From positions 496,001 to 560,000 of the forward strand of contig NZ_FNFN01000006.1 of assembly GCF_900101045.1 (NCBI RefSeq): a stretch of 64,000 bases of DNA. Reading direction: 5' to 3'. Positions 32,430 through 41,381 of the stretch are shown in pieces. This stretch comes from Nocardioides sp. YR527. GTDB taxonomy: Bacteria > Actinomycetota > Actinomycetes > Propionibacteriales > Nocardioidaceae. The number at the start of each line of letters is the position of its first letter. Position 1 is the first letter of the stretch. A program made the translations under genes and the position numbers. The notes under the pieces are model-generated. The model had not been told where the DNA came from and did no database searches. It saw nothing but the letters and a program-made list of their open reading frames with translations.

Positions 32430-33515
32430 ATGCGAGTGCTGATCGCCCCCGACAAGTACGCAGGCACCCTCTCCGCCGCCCAGGCGGCTGCCGCGATCGC
32501 GGAGGGCTGGCGGCGTACGGCGCCCCGTGACGATCTCTCGCTCGCGCCGATGGCGGACGGCGGACCGGGTTTCCTCGAGCTGCTGCACGAGGTGCTCGAC
32601 GGCGACCTCCACGAGGTCGAGGTCAGAGGCCCCCACGGTGAGCCGGTGACGGCACAGGTGCTGGTCGAGGGCGAGACCGCCTACGTCGAGTCGGCCCAGG
32701 CCGCCGGTCTGCACCTCACCGGCGGGAAGGGGGCCGAGCAGGCGAGCTCGTACGGAGTGGGCCAGCTGCTCCTCGCCGCCCGTGACGCCGGAGCGAGCAC
32801 GGTCGTGGTCGGCCTCGGCGGCTCGGGCACCAGCGACGGGGGAGCGGGGCTGCTCGCCGCGCTGGGCGCCACCGCAGACCGGCCGCTCGATGCCGGTGTC
32901 GCCGGGCTCGAGGGCGTCACCGAGGTCACGCTCCCCGAGCCCCTGGGCCTCGAGATCGTGATCGCCAGCGACGTGGACAACCCGCTGACCGGGCTCTTCG
33001 GCGCGATCAAGGTCTACGGCGAGCAGAAGGGGCTGGCCGAGGAGACCATGCCCCGCTGGGACGGTGTGCTCCAGGACCTGGCCGCCGCCACCTCGCGCAA
33101 GACCGCGACCGAGAAGGGTGCGGGAGCGGCCGGCGGGATCGGGTTCGCACTGCTGCTCCTCGGCGCCACCCGCCGGCCGGGGTTCGACGTCGTCGCCGAC
33201 CTGCTGGGGCTGCCCGAGCTGGCCGCCCGGACCGACCTGGTGATCACCGGTGAGGGGTCCTTCGACCCGCAGAGCGCCGCCGGGAAGGTGCCGGCCGGGG
33301 TCGCCAGGCTGGCCGAGCAGGCGCTGCGGCCCTGCATCGTGCTCGCGGGCAAGGTCAGCATGAGCGGGCGGGAGATGCGTACGCTCGGCATCGACGCCGC
33401 CTACTCCCTGGTCGACATCGTCGGCGAGGAGCAGGCGATCGGCCAGGCGTACGACTCACTGGCTCGGGTCGCGGCCAGAGTGGCCCGGACCTGGTCCGTC
33501 GACCATCGGGAATAA
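32430..33515 (+). CDS. Glycerate kinase (GlxK/GarK family)
   Basis: 361 aa, family length. It phosphorylates D-glycerate. Signatures: the start MRVLIAPDKYAGTLSAAQAAAAIAEGW, the substrate loop MADGGPGFLELL, the GLGGSGTSDGGAGLLAALGA glycine-rich block and the C-terminal TGEGSFDPQSAAGKVPAGVARLA. Whether 2-phospho- or 3-phosphoglycerate is made cannot be decided, though this family usually makes 2-phosphoglycerate. No glyoxylate genes are adjacent. Confidence 0.93.
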   Translation: MRVLIAPDKYAGTLSAAQAAAAIAEGWRRTAPRDDLSLAPMADGGPGFLELLHEVLDGDLHEVEVRGPHGEPVTAQVLVEGETAYVESAQAAGLHLTGGKGAEQASSYGVGQLLLAARDAGASTVVVGLGGSGTSDGGAGLLAALGATADRPLDAGVAGLEGVTEVTLPEPLGLEIVIASDVDNPLTGLFGAIKVYGEQKGLAEETMPRWDGVLQDLAAATSRKTATEKGAGAAGGIGFALLLLGATRRPGFDVVADLLGLPELAARTDLVITGEGSFDPQSAAGKVPAGVARLAEQALRPCIVLAGKVSMSGREMRTLGIDAAYSLVDIVGEEQAIGQAYDSLARVAARVARTWSVDHRE

Positions 33516-33578
33516 CCGAGGATGTGCGACGATTGACCCTGAGACACACCCGCACCCACGCACAGGGAGCCCAGCTAC

Positions 33579-33932
33579 ATGACCGAGCAGACGACCGAAC
33601 GCCGCGCCGACTCCATCAACCTGAGCGACGTTGCCGCCGGGAAGGTGAAGAGCCTCCTGGAGCAGGAAGGCCGCGACGACCTGAGCCTGCGCATCTCCGT
33701 GCAGCCCGGTGGCTGCTCCGGCCTGCGCTACCAGCTCTTCTTCGACGAGCGCACCCTCGACGGTGACGTCGTCACCGACTTCGACGGCGTCTCCGTCGTC
33801 GTCGACCGGATGAGCGTCCCCTACCTCAACGGCGCCATGATCGACTTCGTGGACAGCATCGAGAAGCAGGGGTTCACCATCGACAACCCCAACGCCACCG
33901 GATCCTGCGCCTGTGGAGACTCCTTCCACTGA
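33579..33932 (+). CDS. erpA: A-type iron-sulfur carrier (HesB/IscA/ErpA)
   Basis: 117 aa. The three conserved cysteines are Cys46 (PGGCSGLRY), Cys110 and Cys112 (GSCACGDSF). A-type carriers pass Fe-S clusters to client proteins. GGGAG precedes the ATG and a strong terminator follows the stop. Candidate clients in this window include NadA and the Rieske protein; a cysteine desulfurase is 1.7 kb away. The symbol erpA rather than iscA follows actinobacterial usage. Confidence 0.92.
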   Translation: MTEQTTERRADSINLSDVAAGKVKSLLEQEGRDDLSLRISVQPGGCSGLRYQLFFDERTLDGDVVTDFDGVSVVVDRMSVPYLNGAMIDFVDSIEKQGFTIDNPNATGSCACGDSFH

Positions 33933-33953
33933 GCCCGATCTGGTCCAGTACGT

Positions 33954-33990
33954 CAGCAGCCCCTGCCACAGGCAGGGGCTGCTGGTATTT
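33954..33990 (+). terminator. Intrinsic-type terminator after the Fe-S carrier gene
   Basis: CAGCAGCCCCTGCC (33954-33967) pairs perfectly with 33971-33984 around ACA, a 14-bp stem, followed by GTATTTGG. The T-tract is short, as is usual in actinobacteria. Confidence 0.8.
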
Positions 33991-34023
33991 GGTGGCCTCC
34001 TCAGTCCGGGAGGCCGAGAACCA

Positions 34024-34239
34024 TCAGGTCAGGGCGAGGTCGTCGGCGACGTGTCCGCAGGCCTCGAGCATGGCGGCGTGACCCGGCTCCCGGGCCTGCA
34101 TCCGCACGGCCGGTGCCGGGCGGGCCGTCTCGCGCACCCGTGGCGCGGGCAGGCGCAGCGCGCTGTCGGCGGCGGCACAGTCGGCGCAGAGCTGCGCAGG
34201 GCTGTCGAGGTCGTCGTACGGAACGCGCATGTCGGTCAT
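34024..34239 (-). CDS. Small hypothetical protein with a CxxC motif
   Basis: 71 aa from ATG 34239. It has one CADC motif near residue 17, a Pro/Arg-rich middle and the ending MLEACGHVADDLALT. I do not recognise a family. Evidence that it is real: a TACCGT hexamer lies 7 nt before the ATG, the leaderless pattern used by many neighbours, and it fills an otherwise empty 420-bp gap after a terminator. Confidence 0.5.
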   Translation of the reverse strand: MTDMRVPYDDLDSPAQLCADCAAADSALRLPAPRVRETARPAPAVRMQAREPGHAAMLEACGHVADDLALT

Positions 34240-34246
34240 GCAAACG

Positions 34247-34252
34247 ACGGTA
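34247..34252 (-). promoter_or_regulatory. -10 element for the leaderless small ORF
   Basis: TACCGT on the minus strand ends 7 nt before ATG 34239. Confidence 0.4.
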
Positions 34253-34345
34253 AGCACTACCAACGGGTAGCAGAAGGCGGACTCGGCGGTAATATTTCAT
34301 CTCCCGTCCACGGCCGAGCCTTAACATCGCCCGAGGTCTCGCCGG

Positions 34346-34351
34346 TAGGGT
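34346..34351 (+). promoter_or_regulatory. -10 element for leaderless adenosine kinase gene
   Basis: TAGGGT ends 7 nt before ATG 34359, with no Shine-Dalgarno between. Confidence 0.6.
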
Positions 34352-34358
34352 TCCGCGC

Positions 34359-35342
34359 ATGTCCGGTTCACTCCTGATCGCAGGCTCCATCGCCACTGAC
34401 CACCTGATGAGCTTCGGTGGAAAGTTCGCCGATTCGCTGGTCGCAGACCAGCTCGACAAGCTCTCGGTGAGCTTCCTGGTCAACGACCTCGAGATCCGCC
34501 GCGGTGGCGTCGGCGCCAACATCTCCTTCGGCCTGGCCAACCTCGGCCTCGCGCCGGTGCTCGTGGGCGCGGTCGGCGAGGACTTCGCCGACTACCGTTC
34601 CTGGCTCGAGCGTCACGGCGTCAACTGCGACCACCTGCACGTCTCCGAGACGCTGCACACCGCCCGGTTCGTGTGCACCACCGACACCGCGATGGCGCAG
34701 TTCGCGAGCTTCTACCCGGGCGCGATGGCCGAGGCGCGCGAGATCGAGCTCGGCCCGATCGCCGACAAGGTCGGTGAGCCGTCGTACGTGCTGATCGCGC
34801 CGGACGACCCCGACGCGATGAAGCGCCACACCCAGGAGGCGCGTCAGCGCGGCTACACCTTCATCTCCGACCCGAGCCAGCAGCTCGCCTTCGGCGACGG
34901 TGAGCTCATCCGCGAGCTCGTCGACGGCGCCGCCTACCTGTTCACCAACGAGTACGAGTCCCACGTCCTCCAGCAGAAGACCGGCTGGTCCGCCGAGGAG
35001 GTCCTGGCCCGCGTCGGCACCCAGGTCACCACGCTCGGCAAGGACGGCGTACGCATCCAGCGCAAGGGCGAGGACGCGATCGAGCTGCCGGCCGCGAAGA
35101 ACGTCGACGCCGTCGAGCCCACCGGAGTCGGCGACGCGTTCCGGGCCGGATTCCTGGCCGCGCTGGCCTGGGACTGCGAGCTGGAGCAGGCCGCCGAGGT
35201 CGGCTGTGTCCTGGCCGCCTACTGCGTCGAGACCGTCGGCCCGCAGGAGTACTCCTTCACCGCCGAGGAGTTCGTCGCCCGGGTCCGTGAGTCCTACGGC
35301 GACAGGGCCGCGGACCAGATCGCTCCGCACATCAAGAACTGA
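34359..35342 (+). CDS. adoK: Adenosine kinase (PfkB family)
   Basis: 327 aa. PfkB-type sugar/nucleoside kinase with the N-terminal glycine motif GSIATDHLMSFGGKF, the sugar-binding RRGGVGANISFGLANLGL and the anion-hole/catalytic motif EPTGVGDAFRAGF with Asp259 as the base. It is strongly similar along its length to the mycobacterial adenosine kinase as I recall it (FADYRSWLERHGVNCDHLHVSETLHTARF, ASFYPGAM). It should convert adenosine to AMP in purine salvage. It lies upstream of the cytochrome oxidase genes, as in mycobacteria. Confidence 0.88.
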   Translation: MSGSLLIAGSIATDHLMSFGGKFADSLVADQLDKLSVSFLVNDLEIRRGGVGANISFGLANLGLAPVLVGAVGEDFADYRSWLERHGVNCDHLHVSETLHTARFVCTTDTAMAQFASFYPGAMAEAREIELGPIADKVGEPSYVLIAPDDPDAMKRHTQEARQRGYTFISDPSQQLAFGDGELIRELVDGAAYLFTNEYESHVLQQKTGWSAEEVLARVGTQVTTLGKDGVRIQRKGEDAIELPAAKNVDAVEPTGVGDAFRAGFLAALAWDCELEQAAEVGCVLAAYCVETVGPQEYSFTAEEFVARVRESYGDRAADQIAPHIKN

Positions 35343-35362
35343 CCGCGGCTCGACCAGCAATC

Positions 35363-35599
35363 TCAGCTGAGGCGGCGTATCCGGTATACGGGTACGCCGT
35401 CTTCTGCTTCCACCTCGCCGACGAACTCCTGCCCGCGCATGCGGGCCCAGGCGGGTACGTCGTGGTGGGCCGCCACGTCGTCGGCCGCGACGGCGATGAC
35501 CTCGCCGACCTCGACGTCGCCGAGGTGGCGGCCGAGCTCGATGATCGGTCGCGGGCAGGCCTGCCCACGGCAGTCGAGGGTGACGATCGGCGCGCTCAC
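35363..35599 (-). CDS. tusA: TusA-family sulfur carrier
   Basis: 78 aa. The signature CRGQACPRPIIELGRHL contains the active Cys15 of the CPxP motif. TusA proteins accept persulfide sulfur from a cysteine desulfurase and hand it on, for example for tRNA thiolation or molybdenum cofactor work. GTG 35599 overlaps the stop of the desulfurase gene, so the two are translated together and almost certainly work as donor and acceptor. Confidence 0.88.
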   Translation of the reverse strand: MSAPIVTLDCRGQACPRPIIELGRHLGDVEVGEVIAVAADDVAAHHDVPAWARMRGQEFVGEVEAEDGVPVYRIRRLS

Positions 35600-36705
35600 A
35601 GGCCAGCCTCGGCGCGTAGGTCCTTCACGATCCCGGGCAGTGCGTCGAGCACGCGCTCCACATCCTCTCGCGTCGTGTCGCGGGTCAGCGACAGCCGAAC
35701 GTTACCGTGTGTCAGCGCTCCCATGGCAGCAAGCACGCGAGAGGGTTCGCGGGTATCGGACGTGCAGGCCGAGCCGCTGGCGACACCGGCGCCGATGCGG
35801 TCCAGTGCGGTCACCAGCGCCTCGCCGTCGACGTACAGCGCCGAGAAGGTCACCAGGTGGGGGAGCCGGTCCTCGGCAGGGCCGGCGACGTCCACGTCGG
35901 GGATCTCCGTCCTGACCCGCTCCCGCACCAGCGCGACGAGCTCGTGCTGGCGGGCGTTGACCTCGTCGCGCTCGGCGACGACCGCCTGGAGCGCTGCCGC
36001 GGCGGCCAGCGCCCCGGGGATGTTCGTGAACCCCTGATCCGTACGCGACCACTCATCGCCCGGGAACGGCCAGCGCCAGCGGGCGGCCCTGCGCACGACC
36101 AGCACTCCCACGCCACCGGGGCCACCCCACTTGCGGGCGGAGCCGGCGATCGCGTCCCCGACCGAGGGCAACGGCAGCCGTCCCATCGCCGCGCCGGCGT
36201 CGACGAAGAGGGACGCCGGGCCTGCGGCCGAGGCGACCTCGTCGAGGGGCTGGAGCGTGCCGACCTCGTGGTTGGCCTGCTGGACGGCGACCACATCGAC
36301 GTCTCCGGCCCGCACCGCCTCCCGCACCGCGGCCCCCTCGACCCGTGCCTCGCCGTCGACGGCCAGCTCGGTGACGGGGGAGCGCTGCGACCATCGTGCG
36401 GCGTCGATCACCGCCTGGTGCTCGACGGCACTGTGACCTATGCCACGTGATCCGAGCCCCAGCAGCCCCGCGTGCACGGCGGCGGTGCCCGAGGATGTGA
36501 AAAGCACCTCATCGCGACGTACCCCCAGAGCCTCGGCGACGACCTCGCGGGCGTTGGCGAGCAGCAGCCCGGCGCTACGGGCCGGCCGGTGGAGGCGGCG
36601 AGGGTCGGCGTACCCCTGCTCTGCCGCGGCGAGCAGCACTTCTCGCGCGGCGGGATGGAGCGGTTCGGCCGAGGCGGCGTCGAGGTAGGTGAAGCGGTCG
36701 GTCAC
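35596..36705 (-). CDS. Class V aminotransferase-type cysteine desulfurase
   Basis: 369 aa from GTG 36705; the open frame runs to 37047 but the family N-terminus (FTYLDAASAEPLHPAA) is here. PLP lysine is Lys192 in GSARKWGGPGG, with HEVGT for cofactor stacking. The sulfur-carrying Cys314 is in GSACTSDTREPSRVL, so it is a desulfurase and not a plain aminotransferase. It is coupled to tusA by a 4-bp overlap. It diverges from ctaC. A housekeeping IscS is typically next to mnmA in actinobacteria; that gene is not here. Confidence 0.88.
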   Translation of the reverse strand: MTDRFTYLDAASAEPLHPAAREVLLAAAEQGYADPRRLHRPARSAGLLLANAREVVAEALGVRRDEVLFTSSGTAAVHAGLLGLGSRGIGHSAVEHQAVIDAARWSQRSPVTELAVDGEARVEGAAVREAVRAGDVDVVAVQQANHEVGTLQPLDEVASAAGPASLFVDAGAAMGRLPLPSVGDAIAGSARKWGGPGGVGVLVVRRAARWRWPFPGDEWSRTDQGFTNIPGALAAAAALQAVVAERDEVNARQHELVALVRERVRTEIPDVDVAGPAEDRLPHLVTFSALYVDGEALVTALDRIGAGVASGSACTSDTREPSRVLAAMGALTHGNVRLSLTRDTTREDVERVLDALPGIVKDLRAEAGL

Positions 36706-36770
36706 AGAACCCAACGGTAGCCATACGCGACATGAGGAACCCCTGAAGATGAATCCGGAGTCGCTCGCGG

Positions 36771-36776
36771 TAGTCT
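36771..36776 (+). promoter_or_regulatory. -10 element for ctaC
   Basis: TAGTCT would start RNA near 36783, giving a leader of about 32 nt with GAGAGAGG before GTG 36815. Confidence 0.4.
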
Positions 36777-36814
36777 GCCGACATCTGAGTGTTCGCATGA
36801 GAGAGAGGCTCGTA

Positions 36815-37771
36815 GTGGGTCTGCACTTGCCAGGGGCCGGATCGACTCCGTCCCACGCCCGCGCCCGACGTGGTGCGCTGGTGGCGACGCTGACGGCCGG
36901 CGCCCTCCTGCTGAGTGGCTGTTCGGACGAGGCGGCGCGCTTCGGCTTCCCCGAGCCACGTTCCGAGCAGGGGGAGCACAACCTCGCCCTGTGGCAGGGC
37001 GCATGGATCGCCGCGTTGATCACGGGTGCCCTGACCTGGGGGCTCATCTTCTGGGCTATCTGGCGCTACCGGCGCCGCAGCGACGCCGACGTCCCGGTCC
37101 AGACGCGTTACAACCTGCCGTTGGAGATCTTCTACACGATCGCCCCGGTCCTGATGGTGATCGTCTTCTTCGACCACACCGTCAAGGTCCAGAACGAGAT
37201 GCTGGACAACGGCAACCCGACCAACGTGATCGAGGTGACCGGCCAGCAGTGGCAGTGGACCTTCAACCACGGCATCGGTGAGCCCGACCTGAGCGCTGAC
37301 GAGAACCTCGTCGACGACGAGTTCCCCTACGACAAGTACGGCTACGTCGTGGGCACCGGCTCGCACATCCCGACGCTGGTCCTCCCCGAGAAGACCACCA
37401 CGCGGTTCAACCTGCGCTCGGCCGACGTCATCCACAACTTCGGCGTCCCGGAGTTCGGTATGAGGATGGACGTCGTCCCGGGTCGGGTGAACCACTACTC
37501 GATCACCACGAAGGAGGCCACGGCCACCTTCGACGCCAACGCGGAGGACCTCATCGAGGGCACCACCTTCCGCGGGGCGTGCTACGAGCTCTGCGGCGTC
37601 TACCACGCCCGGATGATCTTCAAGGTCGCGATCCTCTCCGAGAGCGACTACAAGTCCTACGTCGACACGCTGGCGCAGAACGGCTTCGAGGCCGACCGCC
37701 CGCTGCTCGGTGGTGGCAAGTCCACCCGCCCCGCTGACGACATCGCGAACCACGAGGAGGAGGGCGAGTGA
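36815..37771 (+). CDS. ctaC: Cytochrome c oxidase subunit II
   Basis: 318 aa from GTG 36815, with GAGAGAGG 6 nt upstream; an ATG at 36797 is in frame but lacks such a site. A lipobox (LLLSGC, Cys36) follows the signal peptide. Two membrane segments lie near 61-80 and 100-118. The CuA domain has GQQWQWTF and the copper site CYELCGVYHARM (C-x3-C-x3-H-x2-M). It receives electrons from the bc1 complex. It overlaps ctaD by 4 bp. Confidence 0.95.
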   Translation: MGLHLPGAGSTPSHARARRGALVATLTAGALLLSGCSDEAARFGFPEPRSEQGEHNLALWQGAWIAALITGALTWGLIFWAIWRYRRRSDADVPVQTRYNLPLEIFYTIAPVLMVIVFFDHTVKVQNEMLDNGNPTNVIEVTGQQWQWTFNHGIGEPDLSADENLVDDEFPYDKYGYVVGTGSHIPTLVLPEKTTTRFNLRSADVIHNFGVPEFGMRMDVVPGRVNHYSITTKEATATFDANAEDLIEGTTFRGACYELCGVYHARMIFKVAILSESDYKSYVDTLAQNGFEADRPLLGGGKSTRPADDIANHEEEGE

Positions 37772-39450
37772 CCGCCACCGCTGCACCCCCGGTCGCCGGC
37801 GGTCGCAAGCCGCTCGGCAAGCAGATCTACCAGCTGCTGACCACCACCGATCACAAGCTGATCGGCAAGATGTACCTGGTCACGTCGTTCGTCTGGTTCC
37901 TGATCGGCGGCCTGATGGCGCTGCTGATGCGCTCGGAGCTGGCCTTCCCGGGTCAGCAGGTCGTCAACGACGAGCTGTTCAACCAGCTGTTCACGATGCA
38001 CGGCACGATCATGCTGCTGCTCTTCGCGACGCCGCTGTTCTTCGGCTTCTCCAACGTGATCATGCCGCTGCAGATCGGCGCACCTGACGTCGCCTTCCCG
38101 CGGCTCAACATGTTCAGCTACTGGCTCTACCTGTTCGGCAGCCTCATCGCGGCCAGCGGCTTCCTGACCCCGACCGGCGCAGCCGACTTCGGCTGGTTCG
38201 CCTACACGCCGCTCTCCAGCGCGCAGTACTCGCCGGGTGTCGGTGGCGACCTGTGGATCATGGGTCTCTACATGGCCGGTCTGGGCACGATCCTCGGCTC
38301 GGTCAACTTCATCACCACGATCATCTGCATGCGGGCGCCGGGCATGACCATGTTCCGGATGCCGATCTTCACCTGGAACACCCTGGTCACCTCGCTCCTC
38401 GCGCTGATCGCGTTCCCGATCCTCGCGGCTGCGCTGCTGATGCTCGAGTCCGACCGGCAGTTCGGCTCCCACGTCTTCGACGCCGCCCATGGTGGCCCGA
38501 TCCTGTGGCAGCACCTGTTCTGGTTCTTCGGTCACCCCGAGGTCTACATCATCGCGCTGCCGTTCTTCGGCATCATCACCGAGATCCTCCCGGTCTTCAG
38601 CCGCAAGCCGATCTTCGGCTACATCGGCCTCGTCGCCGCGACCCTCGGCATCGCGATCCTCTCGGTGGCGGTGTGGGCGCACCACATGTTCGTCACCGGC
38701 GCGGTCAACCTGCCGTTCTTCTCCGGCATGACATTCCTGATCGCGGTGCCGACAGGTGTGAAGTTCTTCAACTGGATCGGCACGATGTGGGGCGGATCGG
38801 TCAGTTTCGACACCCCGATGCTCTGGTCGATCGGCTTCTTGACGACCTTCCTCTTCGGTGGTCTGACCGGCATCATCCTGGCGAGCCCGCCGCTCGACTT
38901 CCAGGTCTCCGACTCCTACTTCGTGGTCGCGCACTTCCACTACGTGGTCTTCGGAACCGTCGTGTTCGCGATGTTCGCCGGCTTCTACTTCTGGTGGCCG
39001 AAGATGACCGGCCGGATGCTCGACGAGCGCCTCGGCAAGGTCCACTTCTGGCTGCTGTTCGTCGGCTTCCACGCGACCTTCCTGGTCCAGCACTGGCTCG
39101 GTGTCGAGGGCATGCAGCGACGCATCTCCGACTACCTGCCCAGCGACGGGTTCACCTTCCTGAACCAGTTCTCGACGGTCGGCGCGTTCCTGCTGAGCCT
39201 GTCGATGCTGCCCTTCTTCTACAACCTCTACGTCTCCCGCAACGCCCCCAAGGTCGAGGTGGATGACCCCTGGGGTTGGGGCCGCTCGCTGGAGTGGGCC
39301 ACCGCCTGCCCGGCGCCGCGCCACAACTTCGTCTCCATCCCGAGGATCCGTTCGGAGTCCCCGGCCTTCGACCTCCACCACCCGGAGATCGCCGCGCTGG
39401 AGAACGATGAGGACGACCTCGCCTCCACCAGCTCCAACAAGGAAGGCTGA
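37768..39450 (+). CDS. ctaD: Cytochrome c oxidase subunit I (aa3 type)
   Basis: 560 aa with twelve membrane segments. Heme a ligand region HGTIMLLLF, the CuB/heme a3 site WFFGHPEVYIIALPFFG with its cross-linked His-Tyr pair, the WAHHMFVTG His pair and the HFHYVVFG heme ligands are all present. It reduces oxygen to water and pumps protons. GTG 37768 follows GGAGGAGGG. The acidic C-terminal tail is soluble. Confidence 0.97.
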   Translation: MTATAAPPVAGGRKPLGKQIYQLLTTTDHKLIGKMYLVTSFVWFLIGGLMALLMRSELAFPGQQVVNDELFNQLFTMHGTIMLLLFATPLFFGFSNVIMPLQIGAPDVAFPRLNMFSYWLYLFGSLIAASGFLTPTGAADFGWFAYTPLSSAQYSPGVGGDLWIMGLYMAGLGTILGSVNFITTIICMRAPGMTMFRMPIFTWNTLVTSLLALIAFPILAAALLMLESDRQFGSHVFDAAHGGPILWQHLFWFFGHPEVYIIALPFFGIITEILPVFSRKPIFGYIGLVAATLGIAILSVAVWAHHMFVTGAVNLPFFSGMTFLIAVPTGVKFFNWIGTMWGGSVSFDTPMLWSIGFLTTFLFGGLTGIILASPPLDFQVSDSYFVVAHFHYVVFGTVVFAMFAGFYFWWPKMTGRMLDERLGKVHFWLLFVGFHATFLVQHWLGVEGMQRRISDYLPSDGFTFLNQFSTVGAFLLSLSMLPFFYNLYVSRNAPKVEVDDPWGWGRSLEWATACPAPRHNFVSIPRIRSESPAFDLHHPEIAALENDEDDLASTSSNKEG

Positions 39451-39455
39451 CCCCG

Positions 39456-39872
39456 ATGAAGTCTGAAGCCTGGATCTTCGTGGTCTGCACCGCCTTCATG
39501 GTGCTGGTCACGCCGGCCTACTGGTTCATCACCGCGGCCTCCGAGGAGGGCGGCGACTGGACCGGCACCTCGGCGCTGGTGATGTGCACGCTGCTGTTCG
39601 CGATGATCACCATCTACCTCGGCTTCCACGCCATCAAGATGGACCCGAGGCCCGAGGACCGCGAGGATGGTGAGATCGCCGAGGGCGCCGGGGAGTACGG
39701 CTTCTTCCCGCCGTTCTCGTGGTGGCCGCTGTGGGCGGCTCTCACCTTCGGTCTGGTCGTCCTCTCGGTCGCGATGGCGGCCTGGTGGCTTCTCATCATC
39801 GCCGCCGTGCTCGGTCTGCTGGCCCTCGCCGGCTGGAACTTCGAGTACTACCGAGGCGAGTTCAAGCACTGA
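39456..39872 (+). CDS. ctaF: Cytochrome c oxidase subunit IV (actinobacterial)
   Basis: 138 aa with four membrane segments (two before and two after a charged loop with DPRPEDREDGEI), the layout of actinobacterial subunit IV. GGAAGG lies before ATG 39456, only 5 nt after the ctaD stop. It stabilises the oxidase core. A strong terminator follows, closing the ctaC-ctaD-ctaF unit. Confidence 0.93.
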   Translation: MKSEAWIFVVCTAFMVLVTPAYWFITAASEEGGDWTGTSALVMCTLLFAMITIYLGFHAIKMDPRPEDREDGEIAEGAGEYGFFPPFSWWPLWAALTFGLVVLSVAMAAWWLLIIAAVLGLLALAGWNFEYYRGEFKH

Positions 39873-39887
39873 GCAGATGAACGCCGA

Positions 39888-39930
39888 CGGGGCCCGATCC
39901 AACACGGATCGGGCCCCGTTTCCATTCTTG
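39888..39930 (+). terminator. Intrinsic terminator after ctaF
   Basis: CGGGGCCCGATCC (39888-39900) pairs perfectly with 39906-39918 around AACAC, followed by TTTCCATTCTT. Confidence 0.9.
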
Positions 39931-39952
39931 GGCAGCTCTTGGTGATGCCCGG

Positions 39953-39958
39953 TAGGGT
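39953..39958 (+). promoter_or_regulatory. -10 element for the L,D-transpeptidase gene
   Basis: TAGGGT would start RNA near 39965. The short leader contains a GCCCCG/CGGGGC hairpin and GGGGG before ATG 39996. Confidence 0.4.
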
Positions 39959-39995
39959 TATCGCGCCCACGCCCCGGTTCGGGGCGCGGGGGTAA

Positions 39996-41231
39996 ATGAA
40001 TCAGGTCTGGAGCAGCCTCACCGTGTCAACGCAGTCACCGTTTCACCGTTCGTCCCTGCTCGCCCGCCGCCGGGTGCTGTTGACCACGGCAGCGGCGGCT
40101 CTCGCGCCGGTGCTCGCCGCGTGCGGGGCGGACTCGGCCTCGAAGGAGCCCAAGAAGCCGGCCGAGCCGACGGTGCAGATCACCCCCAACATCGAGAACG
40201 ACGCCACCGGCGTCGCGGTCGACAAGGTCGTCAAGGTCGATGTGGCCAAGGGGCGTCTCGACGAGGTCATGCTGACCGGTGCCAAGGGCACCAAGGTGCG
40301 GGGCACGATGACCGAGGACGGGCTCAGCTGGAGCGCGGGGGAGGTGCTCGAGCCGACCGCCTCCTACATCCTGGCGGTCACCGCGACCGGTGACGACGGC
40401 CTGGAGCAGACGAGCGAGATCAAGTTCTCGACCGAGGATCTCGGCCTGGACCGCCAGACCTTCCCGTCGATCGCGCCGCTCGACGGCGAGACGGTCGGTG
40501 TGGGGATGCCGATCATCGTGACGTACGACCTGCCGGTGAAGAACAAGGCCGCCTTCGAGAAGAAGATGGTCGTCGAGTCGACCCCGAAGCAGGACGGGTC
40601 GTGGTACTGGGTCAGCGACAAGGAAGTGCACTACCGCCCGCGCACCTACTGGCAGGCCAACTCCACGATCAACGTGAAGCTCAACATCAACTCGGTTCCT
40701 GCCGGTGGCGGCATCTTCGGCCAGAAGGACCGTGAGATCACCTTCAAGACCGGTGACGCGCACATCTACCGGGCCAACGCGCAGACCCACCAGATGGAAG
40801 TCTTCAAGAACGGGCAGAAGATCAAGACCATCCCGATCACGACCGGCAAGGAAGGGTTCATCACCCGCAGCGGCGTGAAGGTGATCATCGAGAAGTTCAA
40901 GCGCAAGACCATGAACTCCGAGACCATCGGGATCAACCAGGGCGACCGGGAGTACTACAACATGGAGGGCGTGAAGTGGGCCATGCGGCTGACGTTCTCC
41001 GGAGAGTTCATCCACGGCGCGCCGTGGTCGGTCGCGCAGCAGGGCAATGCCAACGTCTCCCACGGCTGCACCGGGATGAGCGACGAGAACGCCAAGTTCC
41101 TCTACGACATGACCCGCCGCGGTGACGTCGTCGAGACCGTCGGCACCAACCGGGAGATGACCTTCAGCAACGGCTGGGGCGACTGGAACACCTCCTACGA
41201 CGAATACCGGGCGGGGTCTGCACTCGCCTGA
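39996..41231 (+). CDS. L,D-transpeptidase lipoprotein (Ig-like plus YkuD)
   Basis: 411 aa from ATG 39996; GTG 40023 is an alternative. The leader has ARRRVLLTTAAAALAPVLAAC, which is Tat-like (double Arg) with a lipobox at Cys43. Two Ig-like domains (about 55-250) precede the YkuD catalytic domain. The catalytic motif is HGAPWSVAQQ followed by NVSHGCTGMS with Cys358. It makes 3-3 cross-links in peptidoglycan on the cell surface, like the mycobacterial Ldt enzymes. It stands alone between the ctaF terminator and the phn-type operon. Confidence 0.93.
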   Translation: MNQVWSSLTVSTQSPFHRSSLLARRRVLLTTAAAALAPVLAACGADSASKEPKKPAEPTVQITPNIENDATGVAVDKVVKVDVAKGRLDEVMLTGAKGTKVRGTMTEDGLSWSAGEVLEPTASYILAVTATGDDGLEQTSEIKFSTEDLGLDRQTFPSIAPLDGETVGVGMPIIVTYDLPVKNKAAFEKKMVVESTPKQDGSWYWVSDKEVHYRPRTYWQANSTINVKLNINSVPAGGGIFGQKDREITFKTGDAHIYRANAQTHQMEVFKNGQKIKTIPITTGKEGFITRSGVKVIIEKFKRKTMNSETIGINQGDREYYNMEGVKWAMRLTFSGEFIHGAPWSVAQQGNANVSHGCTGMSDENAKFLYDMTRRGDVVETVGTNREMTFSNGWGDWNTSYDEYRAGSALA

Positions 41232-41381
41232 GTCGATCTTGTGCATTGCAGTAATTAGCGTGCGACACCGTGTGGTTGATGCTTGCGCCCGAAAGCGCCT
41301 TTACCTACGTTCCACCTGACACGTAATCGCGTTGCGCAGGGCTGACCCCGACGGCCCGCGCCGCCCTGGAAGGTGGACTCG

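Noticed and set aside
41232..41381. PHO box or RpiR operator before the HAD-phn operon
   Set aside because: Only one GTTCCACC-like half was seen and no convincing repeat or palindrome, so no site is called.
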